Assembly (NCBI GenBank): GCA_002390745.1
Contig: DGQK01000067.1
Coordinates: forward strand, 1 to 51,859
Length of the DNA stretch: 51,859 nucleotides
Source of the DNA: Bacteroidetes bacterium UBA4416
Lineage (GTDB): Bacteria; Bacteroidota; Bacteroidia; B-17B0; Aurantibacillaceae
Direction: 5' to 3'
Shown: piece after piece, positions 1 to 8,082 of the stretch
How the letters are laid out: each line of letters opens with the position of its first letter
Numbering within the stretch: position 1 is the stretch's first letter
The notes under the pieces: model-generated
The model's input: the letters and a program-made list of their open reading frames with translations, nothing else
Database searches by the model: none
Told to the model about the DNA's origin: nothing
Position numbers and translations under genes: made by a program

Positions 1-16
1 CGAAAATAAGGTAAGC

Positions 17-3000
17 TTACACAGCCACATAAATCTTGTCATTCTTAATTTTGATGGCGCTAAAAGCATTGTTTTTCGACCCACCCATACAGGTAGACCA
101 TTTCATTTGGCCTGAATTCGAAAATTGACTTATCGTTGCATCAGAAACAACATCATTAAAATGAGAAAAATTTGTAGAACTTCCGTTATTCATACTCGGA
201 TAATCTGTTCCATTAGCATATCCAACTACATATAAATCTTTATTGGAGCCAAAATCCAAATCCAATAATCCATCATATGCACTTGTAAGTGTACCGTTAA
301 TGGATGAACCTAGATATGTTGCCCATACGATTTGGGATGAAGTATTAAACTTTACTATAAATCCTTCGCTAGTCGCAGCAACATCGTGTGTTGTATTAGT
401 ATACTGTGGTGAACTCCCTACTATAGGCAAATTCTTAGAGATTGTTCTACCCACAATAAAAAAATTTCCATCAACATCAAACTTACATTTTGCAGTAACC
501 TCCTCTGCGTTTCCACCGTAATAAGTAAGCCATTTCTTTTGTTGACTAGAAGAAGATACCTGTAAAATGAAGAAATCCTCAGCGCCTAGAGGTGTTAATG
601 AATTAGATGCTCCTGCTTTTGCTTGAGTTACTAAGACAGACGAAGCCTGACCAAGAATATATACATCTCCATTTGGAGCAAAGTCAAAGCTTAACACAAT
701 ATCATCTGCAGTTCCACCAACATAAGTTGACCATAATCGTTCTCCTTGATTAGAATACTTGTCCATAAAACCATTAGCACTACCCGCATTAAAGTTCTGA
801 TATACATTTGCACCAGAAACTAAGGGATAATCAGATGACGTCGTTCTACCGGACACAAATAAATTACTTGAGTGATCTGTCTTCATCTCAGTTGGTGTAT
901 CAAAGTTCATCCCTCCTACATAAGTAGACCATGTGCAATTCAATGAATTAGTTGTTATTGAAAGTGCAGTATTCCCCTGATCCACTTCAATAATCAGGGT
1001 CTGAGCCGTATTATAAGCACCATCATTGAATTTATATTTGTTGCTTGCTCCATTGCTTTGCCAGTCGGCTGTCCAGGCTGTTACCGGAACGATCACATTC
1101 CCGGAAGTCAATTGATAAACAATCGGCTTATCAAAGGTCATGCTGCCAATGCTGCTGTTGATCGTCAGCTCATTCGTCGTACCGTTCAGGTTAAATGATG
1201 AGGCTCCTGTGAACTCCATCTGGATATCCCGCATGTCTCCTCCCGGTTTAACAATAAAATAATATTTGATTCCATTCTGGTTGCTGCTGCACATCAGGTC
1301 AATATTATGATAGAGCTCCGGAGTAATCAAACGTTGATTGCCTTTTACATTAGCAATGCCATTGCTTCCGGTATGCGCAAGGAAATAGTTCAGATAGCCG
1401 TTTTCCTGCTCGTTCATAGGATAGGTTTCCGCGCTTTCATTCGATGCGGTAAAATCCAGGTCGATGCGGTGCAGCGTATCAGAAGGGCTTACTGACGACG
1501 TATCCATCCTGGCAAACACAAAGCTTTGTTTACGGTTTCCGAAATAAAAGGAAGGATATGTATTATTGGTATAGAACTTCACCTCCGGCACCTGGGTAAT
1601 AACAGTATCAGCCGCAATAATCTGCCCGCTGTTTCGGTAATACATGAAGTTGGGCGCTGGTGACTCTCCGTCAAAATCGGTTGGTGTAGTCACCTCTTTC
1701 TGCGCATACCTTAGCGTCATAAATTCATAATCGCCAGATCCTGTTTTGCTCTGGCCCGTTACGATGACATGATTTAAACTGTCCAATGCCATATTGGTAG
1801 CATTATCATCCAATCCGCCATTTCCATCCGCTTCGATCTCCCAGATCTTGGTGCCAGCAGTACTATATTTTGCCGTATAATAATCTTTGGTACTATTGGT
1901 CTTAAAGCCAGTTACATACACATCACCACTCGCATCCGTTACCAGATCCGCAGCTTCATCGTCGCCGCCGAAGCCGCTGGTTTGCGTCCATTGATGCGTG
2001 CCGCTGCTGTTGAGCTTGATGAGTGTGAGCTCCCTGCCAAGAGAAGACGTACTGCTAAAGCCTGCTACAAACACATTCCCCGAGGCATCGGTCGTGACTG
2101 CTTTGGCATAGTCATCCAGCGAGGAGCCACCGTCCCAGGTATACACAAACACCGACGACAAGGTCGAGGCATTAAGCTTCTGCACATAGAAATCGTGCTG
2201 CCCGCCGGTGTACTGGCTGCCAACCAGGATCACATTGCCCGATCCGTCGAGCGCCATATCTGTCACAGCTTCCACACTGCTGGTTGTCACTGCCGTCGAG
2301 GTGTTGGCGGATGTAATAGAGCCGGAGGCCTGCGCCAGCTTGATCGTAGACATCCTGTAGGTGCCGGGCGTAGTGGTGGTGACAGCCCCGGTAACATTGA
2401 CATTCGTGCCGCTCAGTGCGATTTTGTAAGCGCCGTCATCGGCACCTGTGTAATCCCAGCCTGAGGCCCACTGCTGGACGCCGGAACTGTTGTATTTAAG
2501 CACCAGGTAATCGGTGTTGAAGCTACTGTTGTAGGATGCACCCGACACATAGACGTTGCCTGAGCCGTCCAGTGTGACGTCTTTTCCGGCATCGTGCCCG
2601 CCAGCTGCACCTGTATAGGTTGCGCTCCAAAGTACAGAGCCGGTGCTTCCCGACAGCTTCATGGTAATGCAATCCGTTTCAGGAGTGACAGAGTTGTTGG
2701 ACACCGCACCGGTAACATACACATCTGTGCCGGTAACATACATGCCGGCAATGGCATCCACGCCGTTGGGCGCTGTCCCGGCCATCTGCCTGATCCATTG
2801 AAGGTTTCCGGCGGCGTTGTACTTGGCCACCAGCATGTCCGGAAAGCCATTATTCATGGTTGCTCCGGCTACATATACGTTTCCGGAAGCATCTGTTTTG
2901 GTAACATTTTTATAAAAGAAATTCTGGGTGCCCTGGGTGGTTTTCCAGTCTTCCAGAGCCATAGGCACGGCTTGTGCCTGCAGCATGCCGCCTGTAAGCA

Positions 3001-3031
3001 GGCATGCCAAAAGTGCGATTGTTTGTTTCAT
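17..3031 (-). CDS. Secreted SBBP beta-propeller repeat protein
   Basis: A 1004-residue exported protein. Residues 1-20 are a signal peptide ending in LQAQ. Residues about 20-440 hold repeats of roughly 50 residues with the core D-x-x-G-N-V-Y-V-x-G, typical of SBBP/beta-propeller proteins. Residues about 450-660 are a non-repeated, beta-rich insert. From about 670 a second set of repeats with the signature YVGG begins. The last residues, KIYVAV, fall inside a repeat core, and no type IX sorting domain follows, although such domains are usual on Bacteroidota proteins of this kind. The C-terminal third (about 1-1000) is clearly more AT-rich than the rest. It is probably a cell-surface or secreted protein; ligand unknown. 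The family is clear; whether the 3' end is intact is not. Confidence 0.85.
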   Translation of the reverse strand: MKQTIALLACLLTGGMLQAQAVPMALEDWKTTQGTQNFFYKNVTKTDASGNVYVAGATMNNGFPDMLVAKYNAAGNLQWIRQMAGTAPNGVDAIAGMYVTGTDVYVTGAVSNNSVTPETDCITMKLSGSTGSVLWSATYTGAAGGHDAGKDVTLDGSGNVYVSGASYNSSFNTDYLVLKYNSSGVQQWASGWDYTGADDGAYKIALSGTNVNVTGAVTTTTPGTYRMSTIKLAQASGSITSANTSTAVTTSSVEAVTDMALDGSGNVILVGSQYTGGQHDFYVQKLNASTLSSVFVYTWDGGSSLDDYAKAVTTDASGNVFVAGFSSTSSLGRELTLIKLNSSGTHQWTQTSGFGGDDEAADLVTDASGDVYVTGFKTNSTKDYYTAKYSTAGTKIWEIEADGNGGLDDNATNMALDSLNHVIVTGQSKTGSGDYEFMTLRYAQKEVTTPTDFDGESPAPNFMYYRNSGQIIAADTVITQVPEVKFYTNNTYPSFYFGNRKQSFVFARMDTSSVSPSDTLHRIDLDFTASNESAETYPMNEQENGYLNYFLAHTGSNGIANVKGNQRLITPELYHNIDLMCSSNQNGIKYYFIVKPGGDMRDIQMEFTGASSFNLNGTTNELTINSSIGSMTFDKPIVYQLTSGNVIVPVTAWTADWQSNGASNKYKFNDGAYNTAQTLIIEVDQGNTALSITTNSLNCTWSTYVGGMNFDTPTEMKTDHSSNLFVSGRTTSSDYPLVSGANVYQNFNAGSANGFMDKYSNQGERLWSTYVGGTADDIVLSFDFAPNGDVYILGQASSVLVTQAKAGASNSLTPLGAEDFFILQVSSSSQQKKWLTYYGGNAEEVTAKCKFDVDGNFFIVGRTISKNLPIVGSSPQYTNTTHDVAATSEGFIVKFNTSSQIVWATYLGSSINGTLTSAYDGLLDLDFGSNKDLYVVGYANGTDYPSMNNGSSTNFSHFNDVVSDATISQFSNSGQMKWSTCMGGSKNNAFSAIKIKNDKIYVAV

Positions 3032-3725
3032 TGGAGGATAATTTATTTGGGTTTATAAAAAAACATGGCTGTTAAAAAATCTCAGGTACAGGCAGACTAA
3101 GGAAAGCCGAGCGTGTTTCTCCAAAAGCCTTGCAGCAGGCGACTTTGCTTACTGCACCTGGTGTTGTTTACCGATGGTATGAATTGTTGTGTCATGTAAA
3201 AAACGTTTGTCCGGGGCCTTGCATCCCATGCAAAAGAATTTGCAGGGAAAAAAGAATATCACAAAAGGAACTACAGTGAGCCAAAGCCACGTGCCGGGGG
3301 AGTGGCACAGTGGTTTTGGTGACTGTATGCATTGCCACGATCATTCCTGAGGGCAATGGAATTTTTATGACGCAGAGCGCCTGCCGGGCCCTCTGTCATA
3401 AGGACCGGGTGGCCCCTGGTATGTGCAGGCAGGAACGCCTGTTGATGGATTAAGCTGAGATATCTGAAGACGGAGAGGCGTTTGATCGATCATGTTTTTC
3501 ACACGCGTCCTGTTTCATTTCTACACTACAAATATAGTTTGTTTTTGTAGCAAAACAATGCTACTTTTTATAGCAATTGGATAGTTGCCTGATTTTCAGA
3601 GAGAAAAAATTCAGGCCGGGGAGGCAATCCTATGCCGTTTTTTGATCCTTTCAAAGTCCTTTTATATCAAGGGTTTCAGGCTTAAGGACTACCGGAACAG
3701 GCGGCGAAACGGAAGCCCCGTCATG
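3032..3725. other. 694-bp intergenic region with long leader and hairpins
   Basis: No convincing gene is seen. A strong promoter at 3529-3558 points toward the SBBP gene, giving a leader of nearly 500 nt. The leader contains two hairpins: 3367-3399 (a stem of ATGACAGAG with CTCTGCGTCAT, with a two-base bulge) and the compact 3219-3233 (TTGCAT/ATGCAA around GGG or CCC). Short open frames of about 40-50 codons exist on the minus strand but have unconvincing composition. Confidence 0.5.
3529..3558 (-). promoter_or_regulatory. Bacteroidota-type promoter, minus strand
   Basis: Read on the minus strand, TTG (3558-3556) is followed by a 19-base spacer and TATATTTG (3536-3529). This matches the TTG-N(17-23)-TAnnTTTG consensus of the Bacteroidota housekeeping sigma factor. 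It lies between the GyrB-like gene and the SBBP gene and would transcribe the latter with a very long leader. Confidence 0.65.
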
Positions 3726-4793
3726 CTATAAATTTCCCGGCGTATCGTCGTCGTCATATACGGTGAACTGGGTGAGCACCTGCTCCGCTTTATCCGGCTC
3801 GCGCTCATAAAACGCCATAAGATGTTCACAGACCATATCTCTTACATCGCTCTGCACCTGTGGCATGCCAAGCTTACGGCGGGTGCAGCCCTCAAACGAA
3901 AAACCCTCTCCTTTGATCACCGCCATAAACGTAAAATGCTTTTCCATGGCCTTCCTTTCCATGCTCAGCCTGATGTTTTTTTTCTTTGCAACGCGTTTCG
4001 TTGCCACGGAGATCCCGCTGTAAACGCCCTTTTCCAGAGAGCCTCCGTAATACAGCTCCAGGTTGCCGGCAAAGGTTTTGGTTAAGCCTCCATCCAGCCA
4101 ATAGTTGTTGTAAATGCCAATCTGATAGTGATAGGCGCCTACCTGTGACTCTATTTCCAACCGCAGCAATCCCTCATGGTGGTAGTCGGAACGCATCGCG
4201 GATTCGAGCTGCTCAAATACCCCGCGCGGATAGTGAAACAGGTTGCGTTGCAAGCCTTCGCCGCCATGATTCGCAACGATCAGCTTTAAAGAAGGATTGA
4301 GGTAAGCGAACTGTTGAAGAAAGGGAATCAGCAGATCGTAACGGATCTCCAATTCCTTAAAAATGGCATGATCCGGCGTAAACTCAAAGCGTGCACCGTC
4401 TTCCGATCCCTCTTCGGAAACCGCCGTTTCATAATGGCCTTGTACAGCCGACAGCACCATGGCGCCTGCTGTGATCCTGGCCGTTTCACTGAGGCTGATG
4501 ATCGCCCTTGTGCCCACTTGGTAATTTTCAAAAACCTTGTCCAGAGAGGAGAGGTAAGAAGCCAGGGATGCAGAGCTGATGTTTTTCACTTCCAGCACAA
4601 TGTGGTTATCCGGATAAATGCCAAGATCGAATACGGGATCGCTGCCCGCATAGCGTAAAAGCTCCTCGAACAGATATTGAAGCATTTCCGTTAAGCCCTC
4701 CTGACGGACGTTTCCGATATACATGGCGGGACGCATCCGGATGTGCTGTACCCATTGATTTTTCTGGTATATGCTATATTCCATAGAATTCAT
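3726..4793 (-). CDS. GyrB/ParE-like protein, degenerate ATPase plus transducer, no TOPRIM
   Basis: 355 residues. The N-terminus resembles type II topoisomerase B subunits (IRMRPAMYIG at 18-27, then GLTEMLQYLFEELLR at 33-47). The middle and C-terminus match the GyrB transducer fold: FTPDHAIF (138-145), AYLNPSLKL (163-171), FAGNLELYYGGSLEKG (241-256) and EGCTRRKLG (301-309). All expected ATP-site residues are altered. The helix holding the catalytic Glu and Mg-binding Asn reads YLFEE, the DDGRGIP loop is replaced by VKNISSAS, the glycine-rich lid is not recognisable, and the QTK loop is CTR. TOPRIM and everything after it are absent. ATP hydrolysis and strand passage are therefore unlikely; a regulatory or scaffolding role is inferred. 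A start three codons later (4784) is possible. The gene is monocistronic. Confidence 0.75.
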   Translation of the reverse strand: MNSMEYSIYQKNQWVQHIRMRPAMYIGNVRQEGLTEMLQYLFEELLRYAGSDPVFDLGIYPDNHIVLEVKNISSASLASYLSSLDKVFENYQVGTRAIISLSETARITAGAMVLSAVQGHYETAVSEEGSEDGARFEFTPDHAIFKELEIRYDLLIPFLQQFAYLNPSLKLIVANHGGEGLQRNLFHYPRGVFEQLESAMRSDYHHEGLLRLEIESQVGAYHYQIGIYNNYWLDGGLTKTFAGNLELYYGGSLEKGVYSGISVATKRVAKKKNIRLSMERKAMEKHFTFMAVIKGEGFSFEGCTRRKLGMPQVQSDVRDMVCEHLMAFYEREPDKAEQVLTQFTVYDDDDTPGNL

Positions 4794-4924
4794 TTACCCT
4801 ATTAAGATAGCAAAAAAAGGCCGGAACCACAAGTAAAAACACCGGTTTTTACACAGTATTTACGCTCTTTTTATTTTGAAAAAAGCCTGTTTTTAAAGGA
4901 TTTCCAGACCTTAAGTGCGGCGGA

Positions 4925-4932
4925 TATTTTTG
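4925..4932 (+). promoter_or_regulatory. Probable -7 promoter element
   Basis: TATTTTTG matches TAnnTTTG and lies 33 bases before the ATG at 4965. No clear TTG is found at the expected distance upstream, only TTT at 4901-4903, so the assignment is moderate. Confidence 0.4.
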
Positions 4933-4964
4933 TAGAACTGAAAAGAGCTGTACCTTCGTAAAGC

Positions 4965-5282
4965 ATGAATGCCAATAGCCATAAACCGGGCCCGATGGTC
5001 TTTGTCATCATCAGGTATATTGCTTTTACCGGCCTCCACCTGGGCATTCTAAGCCTGCTGGTATACCTCGACCATCATTTCATCTTATCAGACAACACCC
5101 TGGCCATCCTGGCTGTTCCTGTAGGCCTGATCAACTGCGCCGCGTTGCTCACCGGGTTCAGGCGCCTGAAGGGCTTTACAACACCCGGTATCCTGTACTT
5201 TTTCTTCACGGTGATCAATTTTTCAATGTACATCGCCGTCAGCCTGAACCTGTACAGCCAGGCCGGTTCTATAACGAACTGA
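4965..5282 (+). CDS. Small multi-pass membrane protein
   Basis: 105 residues with three hydrophobic stretches of membrane-spanning length, at about 11-36, 44-64 and 74-96. They are separated by short polar loops, including a basic FRRLKGF turn near 65-71. No family is recognised. It follows a Bacteroidota-type -7 element and precedes the tRNA-Leu gene, which has its own promoter. The start is the only ATG in frame near that promoter. It is probably an inner-membrane protein of unknown role. Confidence 0.65.
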   Translation: MNANSHKPGPMVFVIIRYIAFTGLHLGILSLLVYLDHHFILSDNTLAILAVPVGLINCAALLTGFRRLKGFTTPGILYFFFTVINFSMYIAVSLNLYSQAGSITN

Positions 5283-5322
5283 ACCGCAGTTTTCCAGGGG
5301 AAAATAAAAGAACAACTCCCCG

Positions 5323-5352
5323 TTGCCAATCTTAATAATTTTAGTATATTTG
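5323..5352 (+). promoter_or_regulatory. tRNA-Leu promoter
   Basis: TTG (5323-5325), a 19-base spacer and TATATTTG (5345-5352) form a perfect Bacteroidota-type promoter. The tRNA begins 22 bases after the -7 box, which leaves a short 5' leader for RNase P to remove. Confidence 0.8.
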
Positions 5353-5373
5353 TAACCCTGAAATACCAAAGCT

Positions 5374-5455
5374 GCGGATGTGGCGTAATTGGTAGCCGCA
5401 CCAGACTTAGGATCTGGCGCTTCACGGCGTGGGGGTTCGAGTCCCTTCATCCGCA
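5374..5455 (+). tRNA. tRNA-Leu (anticodon UAG)
   Basis: The acceptor halves GCGGATG and CATCCGC pair perfectly. The anticodon stem CCAGA/TCTGG carries the loop CTTAGGA, so the anticodon is UAG (leucine CUN codons). The T arm has GGTTCGAGTCC. A long variable arm (GCGCTTCACGGCGT region) fits a class II tRNA, as expected for Leu. The 3' CCA is not encoded: the discriminator A is followed by CAAAA. It has its own promoter and terminator. Confidence 0.96.
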
Positions 5456-5456
5456 C

Positions 5457-5496
5457 AAAAAAGCCTCTCCGGAAACGGGAGGCTTTTTGTTTTTTG
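5457..5496 (+). terminator. Rho-independent terminator of tRNA-Leu
   Basis: AAAAAGCCTC and GAGGCTTTTT form the outer stem, with CC/GG pairs and a small bulge inside, closed by a short loop. A T-rich run follows directly. It lies immediately after the tRNA 3' end. Confidence 0.8.
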
Positions 5497-5581
5497 CTCA
5501 TAGGAAGCGCCTCTTTTTATCTTAAAAAAACACAGCATTCCTGAATATTTTTTTATAATTTGGAGCCTTATTCTACACACT

Positions 5582-6772
5582 ATGTACGGAACATTCCAAC
5601 AGCATTTACAGGCACAGCTCAACGAGATCGAAGCCAATGGCTTATTCAAAAAAGAACGCGTGATCGTGACACCGCAAGGCGCATCCGTGAAGGTACAGGA
5701 CGGCAGGGAAGTGATCATCTTCTGCGCCAACAACTACCTGGGCCTCTCCTCCCATCCCAAAGTGGTGGAAGGCGCCAAGAAAGCCCTCGACTCTCACGGC
5801 TACGGCATGTCGTCGGTACGCTTTATCTGCGGCACGCAGGATATCCACAAAACCCTTGAAAAGAAAATCGCCACCTTCCTCGGACAGGAAGACACCATTT
5901 TATACGCTGCGGCTTTCGACGCCAACGGCGGTGTATTTGAGCCCCTCTTCGGTGAAGAGGATGCCATCATCAGCGATGAGCTCAACCACGCCTCCATCAT
6001 CGACGGCGTACGCCTCTGCAAAGCGCAACGCTACCGCTACAAGAACTGCGACATGGCCGATCTTGAAGAGCAATTGAAAAAAGCACAGGCACAGCGCTAC
6101 CGCATCATCGTGACGGACGGCGTATTCAGCATGGACGGCTTCGTAGCGCCCCTGGATAAGATCTGCGACCTCGCCGACAAATACAATGCCCTCGTCATGG
6201 TAGACGAAAGCCATGCCAGCGGATTCATCGGCAAAACAGGCCGCGGCACGGTAGAGCTGAAAAATGTGATGGACCGCATAGACATCATCACCGGCACCTT
6301 AGGCAAAGCCCTGGGTGGCGCGATGGGCGGCTTTACCACCGGCAAAAAAGAAGTGATCGAAATTTTAAGGCAGCGTTCCCGTCCTTACCTCTTCTCAAAC
6401 TCCCTCGCACCAAGCATCGTAGGCGCATCCATCGCCGTATTCGATATGCTGAGTGAAACAACCGAGCTGCGCGATAAGCTGGAATACAACATCAACTATT
6501 TCAAAAAAGGATTGAAGCAGATCGGCCTCGAATTCAAGGAAGGCGATTCCGCCATCGTTCCGGTAATGCTCTATGATGCCAAGCTCTCACAGGTATTTGC
6601 CGACAGGTTATTACAGGAAGGTATTTACGTGATCGGCTTCTTCTACCCTGTGGTTGCCAAAGGACAAGCGCGCATTCGTGTGCAGCTCTCGGCAGCGCAT
6701 ACCCAGGACCATTTGGATAAAGCATTAAAGGCTTTTGAAAAAGTAGGAAAAGAGTTGGGCGTGATTAAATAA
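5582..6772 (+). CDS. kbl: Glycine C-acetyltransferase (2-amino-3-ketobutyrate CoA ligase)
   Basis: 396 residues, the usual length for this PLP enzyme of the alpha-oxoamine synthase family. It cleaves 2-amino-3-ketobutyrate with CoA to glycine and acetyl-CoA in threonine breakdown. Visible hallmarks are CANNYLGLSSHP (48-59), the conserved SHG(Y)GMSSVRFICGTQ segment around residue 80, VDESHASGFIGKTGRG (207-222) and the PLP-lysine motif TGTLGKALGGAMGG with Lys242. No threonine dehydrogenase gene is adjacent. It follows its own weak promoter-like TATAATTTG (5554-5562) and ends at a terminator. The related enzymes KBL and serine palmitoyltransferase share the fold, but the motifs and length favour Kbl. 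Confidence 0.93.
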   Translation: MYGTFQQHLQAQLNEIEANGLFKKERVIVTPQGASVKVQDGREVIIFCANNYLGLSSHPKVVEGAKKALDSHGYGMSSVRFICGTQDIHKTLEKKIATFLGQEDTILYAAAFDANGGVFEPLFGEEDAIISDELNHASIIDGVRLCKAQRYRYKNCDMADLEEQLKKAQAQRYRIIVTDGVFSMDGFVAPLDKICDLADKYNALVMVDESHASGFIGKTGRGTVELKNVMDRIDIITGTLGKALGGAMGGFTTGKKEVIEILRQRSRPYLFSNSLAPSIVGASIAVFDMLSETTELRDKLEYNINYFKKGLKQIGLEFKEGDSAIVPVMLYDAKLSQVFADRLLQEGIYVIGFFYPVVAKGQARIRVQLSAAHTQDHLDKALKAFEKVGKELGVIK

Positions 6773-6793
6773 TCTTAATCGCATCTATTTTAT

Positions 6794-6819
6794 AAAGCAG
6801 GCTTCGGTCTGCTTTTTTT
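6794..6819 (+). terminator. Rho-independent terminator of kbl
   Basis: AAAGCAG and CTGCTTT form a stem around a GCTTCGGT loop, followed by a run of T. It lies 21 bases after the kbl stop codon. The rest of the gap to 6999 shows nothing recognisable. Confidence 0.8.
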
Positions 6820-6999
6820 GTGACACGTCAGTTCAGGTGTCCTGTATAATACGTGCAGCATGATACAACATGCATCGGGAACGATCCCAAAGGATTCAAG
6901 CCTTGTTCAAAAAAACGTACTTTATATGGTTAAGCACTAAGGAATGAAAGAACAACATCCCGGCCTACGTCCACCCATTCAGGGGGGAATAGAATCCTC

Positions 7000-7989
7000 T
7001 CAATGAATAGAGATTTCCGTAGCGCCGAAGCCGTAATTTTTGTAAGAAGCATCGTAGTAGCTCACACCGTCAATGGATTTGAGGATAGACAGGATTTCCT
7101 GCTTGAGCTTGCCATTGCCCACACCGTGGATCACGATCAGCTTTTTGATGCCGTTGCTTAAACAATATTCCATCTCCCGCTCGAAGCGCTCGGTTTGTAT
7201 GTTCAGGATCTGCGCATTCGTGAGGTTCTTGTAGGAGTCTACCAGTTCTTCGATGTGCAGGTCGATCTCGCGTGTGAGGTCTTTGATCTTTTGCTTGGCT
7301 ACCGATGCTTTCACCGGCTGCTTGAATTCCTTGATGGCCTTGAGGCGTGTGAGGTCTTCGGGGCTCAGCGTTTGCTCCACCACCTGCGTATCGAGAAAAT
7401 CTTCCTTCAAAATAAAGGCATAGACCGAGTGCTTGAACTCCGTGTGTTTCACCAGCGTCGCCTGGGAAATGATCCTGTCGTTGATGAACAGGATCTCCGC
7501 CAGGGGGATCTGCGATTTATAATGCATGTTTTTGAAGAAAAGGCATTCGATCTTGTGATAGGCATACTCCTGGAAGAAATTCCGTTTCACCTGCTTCAGG
7601 AATACTTTCTGGTAAGCGCCCAGCTCGCCGTGTTTCAGCGTCTGGAAGTAAGCCTCATCCTTCACCGAGTAGGTAAACGTAATGTTGTAGGAGGAGGAAT
7701 TGAATAAATAGAACTTATAATCGCTCACCAGCAAGGGCATTTCATGATCGGGCTCGATGATAAAATAAATGGAGTCCGACAGCACCGTTTCCACGGCCAT
7801 GTCCATGTTCTCTACTTCCGGATTCAGGATCAGCTCGGTATGAACGGGCACCAGGTGCTTGGTGAGGTAAGGAATTTCAAAGCCATCGGGCATTTCCACA
7901 AACACCGTTTCCTTATCTTTAAAGCTCACGATCGTGCCCTCGCCCACTTCATTCAAAAATCTTACTTTATCTCCTATGCGCAGTTTCAT
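7000..7989 (-). CDS. DUF2027 protein with C-terminal Smr domain
   Basis: 329 residues. The N-terminus (1-50; MKLRIGDKVRFLNEVGEG, then EIPYLTKHLVPV) is a small SH3/KOW-like barrel typical of DUF2027. The middle, about 60-220, is beta-rich and specific to the family. The C-terminal 90 residues are an Smr domain with the signatures EIDLHIEEL and VIHGVGNGKLKQEI, the latter being the HGxG motif. Smr domains bind or cut nucleic acid (branched DNA in MutS2, mRNA in SmrB), but here no MutS part is present, so the substrate is unknown. This architecture is common in Bacteroidota. It lies downstream of comEC on the same strand with a 93-bp gap. A cytoplasmic role in DNA or RNA quality control is inferred. 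Confidence 0.88.
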   Translation of the reverse strand: MKLRIGDKVRFLNEVGEGTIVSFKDKETVFVEMPDGFEIPYLTKHLVPVHTELILNPEVENMDMAVETVLSDSIYFIIEPDHEMPLLVSDYKFYLFNSSSYNITFTYSVKDEAYFQTLKHGELGAYQKVFLKQVKRNFFQEYAYHKIECLFFKNMHYKSQIPLAEILFINDRIISQATLVKHTEFKHSVYAFILKEDFLDTQVVEQTLSPEDLTRLKAIKEFKQPVKASVAKQKIKDLTREIDLHIEELVDSYKNLTNAQILNIQTERFEREMEYCLSNGIKKLIVIHGVGNGKLKQEILSILKSIDGVSYYDASYKNYGFGATEISIH

Positions 7990-8082
7990 GTGCAGTATAT
8001 ATTGCTTTTAATGGCCATTAAAGTACAGCCGCTTATATTCTTGGTGCTTCCGGTATGGTAAACCCGGCTGTCTTATGTTCTT

